Origin: Clostridiales bacterium
Lineage (GTDB): Bacteria; Bacillota; Clostridia; Lachnospirales; Lachnospiraceae
DNA: 59,049 nt
Assembly (NCBI GenBank): GCA_018372435.1
Contig: JAHAJA010000027.1
Coordinates: 1-59,049 of the forward strand
Direction of reading: 5' to 3'
The translations under genes and the position numbers were made by a program. Under the pieces are notes generated by a model. The model was not told where the DNA came from. It saw only the letters and a list, made by a program, of their open reading frames with translations, and did no database searches. Of the stretch, positions 8,097 through 15,943 are shown one piece after another. The first letter of the stretch is position 1, and each line of letters opens with the position of its first letter.

Positions 8097-8108
8097 TTGA
8101 TTTCCATA

Positions 8109-10496
8109 CTATAAGTTATATCTTAAAGCACGGATTGAATTAAATATTGCGATTAATGCAACTCCAACATCAGCAAAGATTGCTAACCACATAGATCCCA
8201 TACCAAAGGCAACTAAGAATAAAACAATAAATTTAATGCCTAAGGATAATATAATGTTTTCGGTTACAATCTTTCGAGTGTGTTTTGCAATTTTAATTGC
8301 TTGTGCGATCTTTGAAGGTTCATCAGTCATAATTACAATATCAGCTGCCTCAATTGCTGCATCTGAACCAACACCACCCATTGCAATACCTATATCAGCT
8401 CTAGCAAGTACTGGTGCATCATTCATTCCATCGCCAGTGAAGATTACATTCTTATTCTTGCCCTTCTTATGAAGTAACTCTTCAATCTTATCTACTTTAT
8501 CTCCTGGTAGTAACTCAGAATAGATAGTATCTAGGTTTAATTCTTTACCAACGATTTCTGCAGATGCCTTCATATCACCTGTTAGCATTACAGTCTGAAT
8601 ACCTAATTTGCGTAGTTCTTCAAGGCCTTGTTTGGAATCTTTCTTAATCTGGTCAGAAATTACTAAGTAACCTGAGAATGTATCATTAAGGGCTATATAT
8701 ACAATACTTCCGAGTGTATCTGCAGGTGCTTCCGAGAAATTGATATTAAATTTCTTAAGAAGTTTAGCACTTCCAGCGAGAACGGTTTGACCTGAAAGTG
8801 TAGCACGTATACCGTGACCTGCAATCTCTTCATAATTACTTACTTGATCAGAAGCAGAAGGTATATTAGCGGCTTTTGTAATTGACTTAGCAATTGGATG
8901 ATTGGAATAACTCTCTACAAGACCAGCCACATGTAGTAATTGATCCGATGCGGATTGTAATGTACGCTTCTCATCGTCAGGGAGTATGTTTAATAGGCTA
9001 GCTTCATTTGCAACATTTACTTTAGTTACTTCAAAAACACCTTGAGTTAGCGTTCCAGTCTTATCAAATACAGCTGTTTCTACAAAATTAAGTGCTTCGA
9101 GATAGTTACTTCCCTTTACAAGGATGCCATGCTTAGAGGCATTTCCAATACCACCGAAGAATCCGAGTGGAATAGAGATTACTAAGGCGCAAGGACAAGA
9201 TACTACTAAGAATCCGCATGCACGGTAAATCCATAAAGAAAAGTCATTAGTACCTGTAAGGATTGGCGGGAATATAGCTAATAATATAGCTAATAAAACC
9301 ACAATTGGAGTATAGATAGCTGCGAATTTGGTAATAAAATTCTCTGTACTTGATTTACGGTTTGAGGCATTCTCAACTAAGTCTAATACCTTTGCAACGG
9401 TTGAATTGGAGTAAGTACTATTAACTTTAACGAATAAAGTACCGCTTCCATTAATACCTCCACTTAATACAGTATCTCCAATACTAGCACTTCTAGGAAC
9501 GGATTCTCCTGTTAAGGAAGAAGTATCTACAAAGGATGTACCTTCAATAATTTCACCATCAAGAGGAATTCTCTCACTTGGTTTTACAACGATAACATCT
9601 CCGATGTTCACTGCTTCTGGATCTACTGTTACAACACCAGAATTAGTTTGTAGATTAGCATAATCTGGTTTTAGATCCATAACAGATTTTAACTGTTTTC
9701 TCGAGTTATCAACTGCAATATCTTGAAGAAGTTCGCCGATTTGGAATAAGAGCATAACGACAAGTGCTTCCGGGTATTGCTTTGTATAGAAGGCACCAAG
9801 TGTAGCGATAACCATTAAGAAATTCTCATCAAATATCTGGCCGTGGGAAATATTCTTAGCAGACTCAATAAGGATTTCGTATGAAAGAATAAGATATCCT
9901 GCAATTAATATAATAATGCCAAATGGGCTTGGTATATCGAATACAATAGGTATAAATCCAATTACGGTTCCGATTAATAGAGTAAATACTTTTTTTAATA
10001 GATCTCCTTTTGAGTGCCCTCCACCGTGTTGATGATTATGTGAGTGTGATGAGGAATTTTTATCGTGATTGTGTCCTTCATGTCCATTATGTTCATCATG
10101 GTGATGTTCGTTGCAGCCGCAAGAATCATGTTCATCATGGTGATGCTCGCAGCAGCCGCAAGAATCATGTTCATCATGGTGATGTTCACCGCAACCGCAA
10201 GATTCCTCTGTATCATGATTGTGGATAGGAGAGTTTGTAGTAGTATTTGAAGTTGCATTAGACAATATAGGGGAGACAACCACTTCGCTCTCTATATTAC
10301 TGCAAATATTTTGAATAGTAGGTTGAATATCTTCTAATTGCTTGCTTTCCTTGAAGGTAAGAAATAGCTTTTTATTAACAAAATTAATTTGAACTTCATC
10401 GATACCGTCTAAGGATTTTAGTTTCTTTTCCATCTTAGCGGCACAATTAGCACAGCCAAGATTTTCTAAGTTGAAGGAAAACTTTTTTGATTCCAT
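8109..10496 (-). CDS. cadA: P1B-type heavy-metal ATPase (Zn/Cd/Pb export, CadA/ZntA-like)
   Basis: A 795-residue membrane pump that exports divalent soft metals using ATP. The N-terminal HMA domain (about 1-70) has the CxxC pair at Cys15 and Cys18. A His/Cys-rich linker (about 92-160) contains three copies of a 13-residue unit with EHHH, DEHDS and CGC. The transporter core has TGES (329-332), the CPC motif in the membrane (434-436, typical of Zn/Cd/Pb pumps) and the phosphorylated Asp478 in DKTGT, followed by MLTGD and GDGMNDAP. The ATG at 10496 was chosen because AAAGGAG lies six bases upstream; a GTG at 10520 would add eight residues but lacks an SD. The ArsR-type regulator gene lies immediately upstream (64 bases) in the same direction, so both are probably one metal-induced operon. 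Confidence 0.94.
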   Translation of the reverse strand: MESKKFSFNLENLGCANCAAKMEKKLKSLDGIDEVQINFVNKKLFLTFKESKQLEDIQPTIQNICSNIESEVVVSPILSNATSNTTTNSPIHNHDTEESCGCGEHHHDEHDSCGCCEHHHDEHDSCGCNEHHHDEHNGHEGHNHDKNSSSHSHNHQHGGGHSKGDLLKKVFTLLIGTVIGFIPIVFDIPSPFGIIILIAGYLILSYEILIESAKNISHGQIFDENFLMVIATLGAFYTKQYPEALVVMLLFQIGELLQDIAVDNSRKQLKSVMDLKPDYANLQTNSGVVTVDPEAVNIGDVIVVKPSERIPLDGEIIEGTSFVDTSSLTGESVPRSASIGDTVLSGGINGSGTLFVKVNSTYSNSTVAKVLDLVENASNRKSSTENFITKFAAIYTPIVVLLAILLAIFPPILTGTNDFSLWIYRACGFLVVSCPCALVISIPLGFFGGIGNASKHGILVKGSNYLEALNFVETAVFDKTGTLTQGVFEVTKVNVANEASLLNILPDDEKRTLQSASDQLLHVAGLVESYSNHPIAKSITKAANIPSASDQVSNYEEIAGHGIRATLSGQTVLAGSAKLLKKFNINFSEAPADTLGSIVYIALNDTFSGYLVISDQIKKDSKQGLEELRKLGIQTVMLTGDMKASAEIVGKELNLDTIYSELLPGDKVDKIEELLHKKGKNKNVIFTGDGMNDAPVLARADIGIAMGGVGSDAAIEAADIVIMTDEPSKIAQAIKIAKHTRKIVTENIILSLGIKFIVLFLVAFGMGSMWLAIFADVGVALIAIFNSIRALRYNL
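10092..10203 (-). repeat. 39-bp tandem repeat (about 2.9 copies) encoding the metal-binding linker
   Basis: Units begin at 10092, 10131 and 10170 and differ at a few positions. Each unit encodes 13 residues with three His in a row and a CGC. Copy number sets the number of metal-binding clusters and could vary by slippage between strains. Confidence 0.85.
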
Positions 10497-10560
10497 AGTA
10501 GGCTCCTTTCTTTTTGTCACATCAATTGTTTTAAGTAGTATGGGTAACTATTCAGAATCA

Positions 10561-10923
10561 TTATTCAAGAATATGTGAAAGCCCTTGGTCAAAGATTCGT
10601 TTTACATGTTCATCTGCTAAGGAATAGAATACAACTTTTCCGGCTTTTCGGTTCTTAACTAGTTTGGCTGATTTAAGAACACGAAGTTGGTGAGAGATTG
10701 CAGATTGTGTCATGTTAAGAAGCTCAGCAATATCACATACACACATTTCGGATTCAAAAAGTGCACATAGGATTTTTATCCGTGTAGTGTCACCAAATAT
10801 CTTAAAAAGCTCAGCTAAATCATATAATATCTCTTCATCGGGCATTATTGGTTTAACAGAATTCAAAAGATCTTCATGTACGCAATTACATAAGCAGGTT
10901 TCTGCGTGTTTATTATCGCTCAT
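10561..10923 (-). CDS. ArsR/SmtB-family metal-sensing repressor (CadC-like)
   Basis: A 120-residue winged-helix repressor. Residues about 30-110 form the ArsR fold, with the recognition helix in NMTQSAISHQLRVLKSAKLV. The metal ligands typical of CadC-like proteins are visible: a Cys-rich N-terminus (CLCNC), the ELCVCD-like segment EMCVCDIAE in helix 3, and an alpha-5 segment with Asp, His and Glu (DEHVKRIFDQGLSHILE). Metal binding would release it from the operator at 10982-11001. AAGGAG precedes the ATG. It is co-directional with the metal pump and is probably the first gene of that operon. Confidence 0.92.
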   Translation of the reverse strand: MSDNKHAETCLCNCVHEDLLNSVKPIMPDEEILYDLAELFKIFGDTTRIKILCALFESEMCVCDIAELLNMTQSAISHQLRVLKSAKLVKNRKAGKVVFYSLADEHVKRIFDQGLSHILE

Positions 10924-10981
10924 AGATAACTCTCCTTTTACTATATAGTATATGTTAAGAAAAATACTTGTTCAAACAAAT

Positions 10982-11001
10982 ATATGAATAATTGTTCATA
11001 T
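10982..11001 (-). promoter_or_regulatory. ArsR/SmtB-type operator
   Basis: The sequence ATATGAATAATTGTTCATAT is an inverted repeat of ATATGAA around six bases. It sits about 60 bases before the regulator start, and it matches the form of SmtB/CadC operators (imperfect inverted repeats with TGAA and TTCA). The assignment to this regulator is inferred. Confidence 0.65.
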
Positions 11002-11087
11002 GTTTATCATAATCGATACAATTTTAATTGTCAATAGATATTTTATGTTTTTTGTTTACAGGATTACAAATTATTACTTTCAACCTA

Positions 11088-11116
11088 TTGACAGTTTATA
11101 TACCGATTGGTATACT
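11088..11116 (+). promoter_or_regulatory. Promoter of the TetR gene with an embedded operator
   Basis: TTGACA (11088-11093), a 17-bp spacer and TATACT (11111-11116). The spacer holds a 16-bp inverted repeat (11099-11114, TATACCGATTGGTATA, one mismatched pair) of the form bound by TetR proteins. This position predicts self-repression and control of the two genes downstream. Confidence 0.7.
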
Positions 11117-11146
11117 GGATTTTATAAGGAATATGGGAGGTGTGTG

Positions 11147-11743
11147 GTGGAAGAATTACAAGAACTAGATAACAGGGAGAAGATATTAGAATGTGCGCTA
11201 AATCTGTTCTATCAGAAAGGATATGATGCAGTAGGGGTACAAGAAATAGTTACATTAGCTGGAATAACGAAGCCTACAATGTATTATTATTTTAAAAGTA
11301 AATATGGTCTATTAGAGGCACTTTTGCATGAACGGTGCAGTAAGATGAATGAACAATTGCGAGAGGCTGCTTTTTATAACGGAGACTTGGTATACACATT
11401 AGAACGTTATGCTAAAACTATGTTTGCTATAGCAGAATCCGATTTGCGCTTCTATTACCTCACTCTTTCATTATTCTATTCGGCTAGGGAGAATGAAACG
11501 TATAAAGCAATTATACCTTACATGAAAGAGCAATTTGCTATTATCCGAGGAATCTTCGAACAAGCAGCAGGATATCTTGGTAATATGAATGGAAGGCAAG
11601 AGCAGTTTGCCGTAGGCTTTTCCGGAATATTAAACAACTATATACTCGTATATTTTGAGAGAGAGAATACTACAGGTCAGCTTGAAGATGGCAAGACAAT
11701 TTATTCACTTGTCCACCAGTTTATGCACGGCATTGTAGTATAA
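11147..11743 (+). CDS. TetR-family transcriptional regulator
   Basis: A 198-residue regulator. The N-terminal helix-turn-helix at about 8-55 is typical: LDNREKILECALNLFYQKGY, then VQEIVTLAGITKPTMYYYF and KSKYGLLEALL. The C-terminal ligand-binding half is diverged, so the ligand cannot be named. The start is the second of two GTG codons, six bases after GGGAGG. An ATG at 11000 lies before the promoter and is not credible. The promoter carries a palindrome likely to be its own operator. It is followed, with a 90-base gap, by the cytoplasmic GH13 enzyme and the branching enzyme, so it may control an alpha-glucan operon. Confidence 0.85.
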   Translation: MEELQELDNREKILECALNLFYQKGYDAVGVQEIVTLAGITKPTMYYYFKSKYGLLEALLHERCSKMNEQLREAAFYNGDLVYTLERYAKTMFAIAESDLRFYYLTLSLFYSARENETYKAIIPYMKEQFAIIRGIFEQAAGYLGNMNGRQEQFAVGFSGILNNYILVYFERENTTGQLEDGKTIYSLVHQFMHGIVV

Positions 11744-11832
11744 CAACACAGATGAAGAAGGTTATTGTTTAGGCGTTAGTAGCGTAGCGGATTACAAATA
11801 TCCGTTTGAAAAAGAGGTCTTTAGAGAGGGGC

Positions 11833-13206
11833 ATGATTGTTAAAATGATAAAATGGTATGACAAGGCAGTTTTTTATCACATATATCCACTTGGTTTGTG
11901 CGGAGCAGAGAAATTGAATGATGGGTTTACCATGACCCACAGAATGAAAGAGCTAGAAGAATGGATTCCCCATATGGAACAACTAGGTTGTAATGCTTTA
12001 TACATTGGACCTTTGTTTGAGTCTGTAGGGCACGGCTATGAGACCACAGATTACCGATTAGTTGACCGTAGATTAGGAGATAATGCTGATTTTATTCAAT
12101 TCGTTAAGGAATGTCATGAACATGGAATTAAAGTTGTAGTGGATGGGGTTTTTAATCATACGGGTAGAGAATTCTTTGCTTTCAAGGACTTAAGAGAAAA
12201 AAGGGAGAGTTCAGAGTACCGTGATTGGTATTGTAATGTGAATTTTAATTCAAACACAGAATATAATGATGGATTTTCATATGAAGGTTGGAGAGGATAT
12301 CAGTTACTTGCCAGATTAAATCAAACAAACCCTGAGGTGAAGCAATATATATTTGATGTAATAAGGTATTGGGTGGATGAATTTGATATTGATGGAATTC
12401 GCTTAGATTGTGCGGATGTACTTAATCTTGATTTTATGAAAGAGATGCGTTCTTTTTGCAATACGGTGAAAGAAGATTTTTGGTTAATGGGAGAAGTAAT
12501 CCATGGCGATTATAGCAGATGGGTTAATGAGGAGACATTACATAGTGTGACGGATTATGAATTACATAAAGGGCTCTATTCAGGGCACAATGATCACAAT
12601 TACTTTGAGATAGCGCATACAGTAAAAAGACTATTCGATTCGAATGGAGGAATCATTAAGAATGCTAATCTTTATAGCTTTGTAGACAATCATGATGTAG
12701 ATAGAATCTATAACAAATTAACGGACAAAGCGCATCTTATACCAGTATACATAATGTTATATACCTTACCAGGCATTCCATCGATTTATTATGGATCGGA
12801 ATTTGGTATCGAGGGTAAGAAAGAAAATAATTCAGATGATGGAGTCAGGCCAAGATTGGTTTTATCGGATATTATAGAGAAACCCAGTAAGTTAACGGAA
12901 GAATTAATAAAACTCCTTGTAGCACTAGCATCAATTAGAAAAGATAAACAGACATTACAACAAGGGGAATATAAGGAGTTGTTTCTTACAAACCGTCAGT
13001 ATTCTTTTGCTAGAATATATAAGGAAGATGCAACTGTAATACTTGTTAATAATGATGACAAAGAAGCAACAATTAATATACCGATACCGGTATCTTGTGA
13101 AGCGGTATGTAATCTAATAACGGAGGAGAAGCATCCGGTTAACAAAGGAAGATTAGAGATAACAATACCTCCTAATAATGGACTTGTCTTACAAAGTGTG
13201 AAATAG
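11833..13206 (+). CDS. Cytoplasmic GH13 alpha-amylase-family enzyme
   Basis: A 457-residue enzyme with no signal peptide, so it acts on maltodextrins or glycogen inside the cell. The GH13 motifs are in order: VVDGVFNHTG (about 103-112), nucleophile Asp192 in GIRLDCAD, acid Glu221 in GEVIHGD, and Asp288 in VDNHDVDR. A small C-terminal beta domain follows (about 370-457). The start ATG at 11833 has GAGAGGGG two bases upstream; another in-frame ATG lies at 11845, and a TTG at 11806 has no SD. The catalytic residues are all present. It lies 57 bases before glgB in the same direction. The closest activity (alpha-glucosidase, cyclodextrinase-like or amylase) cannot be settled by eye. Confidence 0.85.
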   Translation: MIVKMIKWYDKAVFYHIYPLGLCGAEKLNDGFTMTHRMKELEEWIPHMEQLGCNALYIGPLFESVGHGYETTDYRLVDRRLGDNADFIQFVKECHEHGIKVVVDGVFNHTGREFFAFKDLREKRESSEYRDWYCNVNFNSNTEYNDGFSYEGWRGYQLLARLNQTNPEVKQYIFDVIRYWVDEFDIDGIRLDCADVLNLDFMKEMRSFCNTVKEDFWLMGEVIHGDYSRWVNEETLHSVTDYELHKGLYSGHNDHNYFEIAHTVKRLFDSNGGIIKNANLYSFVDNHDVDRIYNKLTDKAHLIPVYIMLYTLPGIPSIYYGSEFGIEGKKENNSDDGVRPRLVLSDIIEKPSKLTEELIKLLVALASIRKDKQTLQQGEYKELFLTNRQYSFARIYKEDATVILVNNDDKEATINIPIPVSCEAVCNLITEEKHPVNKGRLEITIPPNNGLVLQSVK

Positions 13207-13263
13207 GCACCGTTAAGCTACTGTAGCATTACAGAAGCAGAATAAAAAGGGGAGGTTTACACT

Positions 13264-15480
13264 ATGATCGAGAAGGTAAGTAAGTATATTAATACTATTC
13301 AATTAGAGGAACTCTATAGAGAAATCAATAATTGCCCACACAAATTACTAGGACCACATAAGGTGGAAGAAGGACAGTTATTTATTACATATCGCATTAA
13401 TGCCAGTGAAGTAACTATTATTGATAAAGAAACCAATACAGAATACTCTATGTTACCATATGAGGATAGAGGGTTGTATGTGGTATTAGTTGAAGGGGAA
13501 GCGATTAGATCATACGAAATACGTACCAGATATCTAGATAATACTACAATTACAATCGTAGATCCGTATTCTTTTGATCCTATGATTGGTGATCTTGATA
13601 CACATCTTTTTTGTCATGGAACACATTATGAAATCTATAAAAAATTAGGGGCACATGTGATTACGATTAATGGTGTCAAGGGAACCTATTTTGCGGTATG
13701 GGCACCGAATGCTAGAAAAGTTAGTGTAGTTGGTGAGTTCAATTGTTGGGATGCCAGACTGCATCCGATGCGTCTGTTAGAAAGCTGTGGTATACATGAA
13801 TTGTTTATCCCGGGCGTAGAAGAGGGGGCAATATATAAGTATCAGATAAGAACTAGAGATGATAGAGTATTATACAAGGCAGATCCCTATGCGAATTCAT
13901 CAGAACTGAGACCAAGGAATGCCTCTGTTGTTGCAGACTTAACCAATTATAGATGGGAAGATAAGGTATGGCAGAAGAAAAAGTATAAGAAGGATCGTAA
14001 CTCTTTGAGAAAAGAAGCGATGTCAATATATGAGATGCATCTAGGGTCATGGAGAAAGCATAATAATGGAACAGAGGACGGGTTTTATAATTATCGTGAG
14101 TTGGCAGTAGAAGTAGCGGACTATGTGAGCAACATGGGGTATACTCACGTTGAACTACTTGGAATAGCAGAGCACCCTTTTGATGGGTCATGGGGGTATC
14201 AAGTAACAGGATATTATGCCCCAACAAGACGATATGGAAAACCAGAAGACTTCATGTTTTTTGTAGATTATCTTCATAGAAAGGGAATTGGTGTTATTCT
14301 TGATTGGGTGCCAGCGCATTTTCCTAAGGATGATTTTGGTCTAAGTAGATTTGATGGAGAACCTCTATATGAATATACGAACCCTAAGATGGGAGAACAC
14401 CCAGAATGGGGAACATATATATTCAATTACTCAAAGAAAGAGGTTATTAACTTCTTACTTGCCAATGCTTTGTTTTGGTTGAAAGAATTTCATCTAGATG
14501 GGCTACGTGTGGATGCAGTAGCCTCGATGCTATATCTTGATTATGGCAAGAATCCTGGGGAATGGATTCCGAATAAGAACGGTGGTAGAGAAAACTTAGA
14601 CGTTGTCGAATTCTTCCGCCATATGAACGCAATTATTCAAGAAAAGTTACCATGGGCTATGATGATCGCAGAAGAATCTACCTCCTGGGAAGGGGTTACA
14701 GCGCCAGCAAAGACGAATGGTCTTGGATTTCTATATAAGTGGAATATGGGATGGATGAACGATTTCTTAGAATATATGAAGTTAGACCCTTACTTTAGAC
14801 AGTTTAATCACCACAAGTTAACATTTAGTTTGATGTATGCTTATAGTGAGAATTTCATTCAAGTATTATCTCATGATGAGGTAGTACATGGTAAGGGCTC
14901 AATGATTCAGAAGATGCCAGGCGAATATGATGACAAATTCTCAAATCTTCGTGTAGCGTATGGCTTTATGTATGCCCATCCTGGTAAGAAGTTATTATTC
15001 ATGGGGCAGGAGTTTGCGCAGTGGCAAGAGTGGAGTGAAGCAAGAGGTCTTGATTGGGGAATACTAGAGTATGAGAGGCACGCACAGATGCAACAATATG
15101 TTAAAAGCTTAAATCATTTGTATAGAAGATATAATGCATTCTATGCAAACGATTGCGAAGCAATTGGATTTGAGTGGCTAGACTGTACCCATGCAGAACT
15201 TAGTTTAATAGCCTTTATTAGAAGAGGTACAACGAAGAAAAATCATCTTCTAGTAGTGTGTAACTTTACTCCTGTGGATCGAGAGGATTATGAAATCGGT
15301 GTTCTAGCACCAGAAACGTATACGCAGATTTTTAATTCCGACTTAATTGAGTTTGGAGGAAAAGGGAATGGAATTGTTACATCCGTTAAGGCAGTACAGG
15401 AGGAATATAATAAAAAGCCTTATAAGATACGATTAGAGGTTCCAGGGCTATCATTTATGGCATTTCGCTATAATGAATAA
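13264..15480 (+). CDS. glgB: 1,4-alpha-glucan (glycogen) branching enzyme
   Basis: A 738-residue GH13 branching enzyme that makes alpha-1,6 branches in glycogen. Two N-terminal domains come first: a distal N1 domain at about 1-115 and CBM48 at about 120-225, with GTYFAVWAPNA, VSVVGEFNCWD and YKYQI. The catalytic barrel follows: LDWVPAHFP (346-354), nucleophile Asp417 in DGLRVDAVASML, acid Glu470 in MIAEEST and Asp538 in LSHDEVVHGK. A C-terminal all-beta domain follows. The GGGAGG before the ATG is well placed. No glgC, glgA or glgD is in the window, so it is separated from the synthesis genes. No clear terminator follows; transcripts may run to the terminator at 15693-15755. Confidence 0.95.
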   Translation: MIEKVSKYINTIQLEELYREINNCPHKLLGPHKVEEGQLFITYRINASEVTIIDKETNTEYSMLPYEDRGLYVVLVEGEAIRSYEIRTRYLDNTTITIVDPYSFDPMIGDLDTHLFCHGTHYEIYKKLGAHVITINGVKGTYFAVWAPNARKVSVVGEFNCWDARLHPMRLLESCGIHELFIPGVEEGAIYKYQIRTRDDRVLYKADPYANSSELRPRNASVVADLTNYRWEDKVWQKKKYKKDRNSLRKEAMSIYEMHLGSWRKHNNGTEDGFYNYRELAVEVADYVSNMGYTHVELLGIAEHPFDGSWGYQVTGYYAPTRRYGKPEDFMFFVDYLHRKGIGVILDWVPAHFPKDDFGLSRFDGEPLYEYTNPKMGEHPEWGTYIFNYSKKEVINFLLANALFWLKEFHLDGLRVDAVASMLYLDYGKNPGEWIPNKNGGRENLDVVEFFRHMNAIIQEKLPWAMMIAEESTSWEGVTAPAKTNGLGFLYKWNMGWMNDFLEYMKLDPYFRQFNHHKLTFSLMYAYSENFIQVLSHDEVVHGKGSMIQKMPGEYDDKFSNLRVAYGFMYAHPGKKLLFMGQEFAQWQEWSEARGLDWGILEYERHAQMQQYVKSLNHLYRRYNAFYANDCEAIGFEWLDCTHAELSLIAFIRRGTTKKNHLLVVCNFTPVDREDYEIGVLAPETYTQIFNSDLIEFGGKGNGIVTSVKAVQEEYNKKPYKIRLEVPGLSFMAFRYNE

Positions 15481-15585
15481 AAGGTAGAATTACAAAATTA
15501 TAGTACAGTTATATAAGACGAATAGTAGGGATGATAGCAATGCATCTGAAAATATCACAAATAATTAATAAAAAAAGCATATATA

Positions 15586-15614
15586 TTGACAAATATCACA
15601 AAATATGCTAATAT
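15586..15614 (+). promoter_or_regulatory. Strong sigma-A promoter of the RNA element
   Basis: TTGACA (15586-15591), an exact 17-bp spacer and TAATAT (15609-15614). Transcription should begin near 15620. The 105 bases before it, after glgB, show no other feature. Confidence 0.75.
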
Positions 15615-15619
15615 GTAAA

Positions 15620-15757
15620 AGGTCGTTGAACAGTAAAATGACTAAAGGATTTGTTGACGTTGGGGAACGTAAGAGGGCAAAGACTGTTTTAGAATAGGAC
15701 TTATTAAAACGTACGCTTGTGGCGGGTGTACCTTTTTAATAAGTCCTATTTCTTTTG
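15620..15757 (+). ncRNA. Probable small RNA or attenuator leader, class not recognised
   Basis: About 135 nt run from a near-consensus promoter to a strong terminator with no reading frame. Visible pairing: AACAGT (15629-15634) with ACTGTT (15683-15688), enclosing a hairpin ACGTT-GGGG-AACGT (15657-15670) and a purine-rich AAGAGGGCAAAG segment. A 17-bp perfect terminator stem follows (15693-15709 with 15734-15750), whose loop folds again (15711-15716 with 15726-15731). I compared it from memory with cyclic-di-GMP, T-box, ZTP, fluoride and 6S patterns and found no convincing match. It could be a free small RNA or a terminating leader of the 15944 gene. Confidence 0.5.
15693..15755 (+). terminator. 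Terminator ending the RNA element
   Basis: A perfect 17-bp stem, AATAGGACTTATTAAAA paired with its exact complement, is followed by TCTTTT. The 24-nt loop contains its own 6-bp hairpin. It may also terminate read-through from glgB. Confidence 0.75.
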
Positions 15758-15868
15758 TGCTATTAAAAACACAAGATAGTATCCGTTGAATTTAGATCTT
15801 ATTGAAAAAATACATAAAAAACATCTTGTGGAATAATGAGTCTATATCGTTATTTTTATAATTTTACT

Positions 15869-15895
15869 TAAGTTTTTAACTACTATGGTCGAAAT
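15869..15895 (+). promoter_or_regulatory. Possible sigma-28 (SigD) promoter
   Basis: TAAG (15869-15872), 15 bases and GTCGAAAT (15888-15895), compared with the flagellar consensus TAAA, 15 bases, GCCGATAT. It is placed about 50 bases before the start of the FliK-like gene, which precedes flagellin. This fits late flagellar control but is inferred from pattern only. Confidence 0.45.
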
Positions 15896-15943
15896 ACATT
15901 ATAGTGAAATTAGATTATATACATAAAGAGGTGAGTGAAATCA

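Noticed and set aside
10010..10250. Plus-strand reading frames of 72 and 61 codons across the metal-pump linker
   Set aside because: They are the reverse side of the 39-bp repeats. They have no SD, and their His/Met/Ile-rich repeats only mirror the pump sequence.
15620..15757. Cyclic-di-GMP riboswitch before the flagellar genes
   Set aside because: The position is attractive, but the conserved GEMM core and tetraloop receptor sequences are not present as I remember them.
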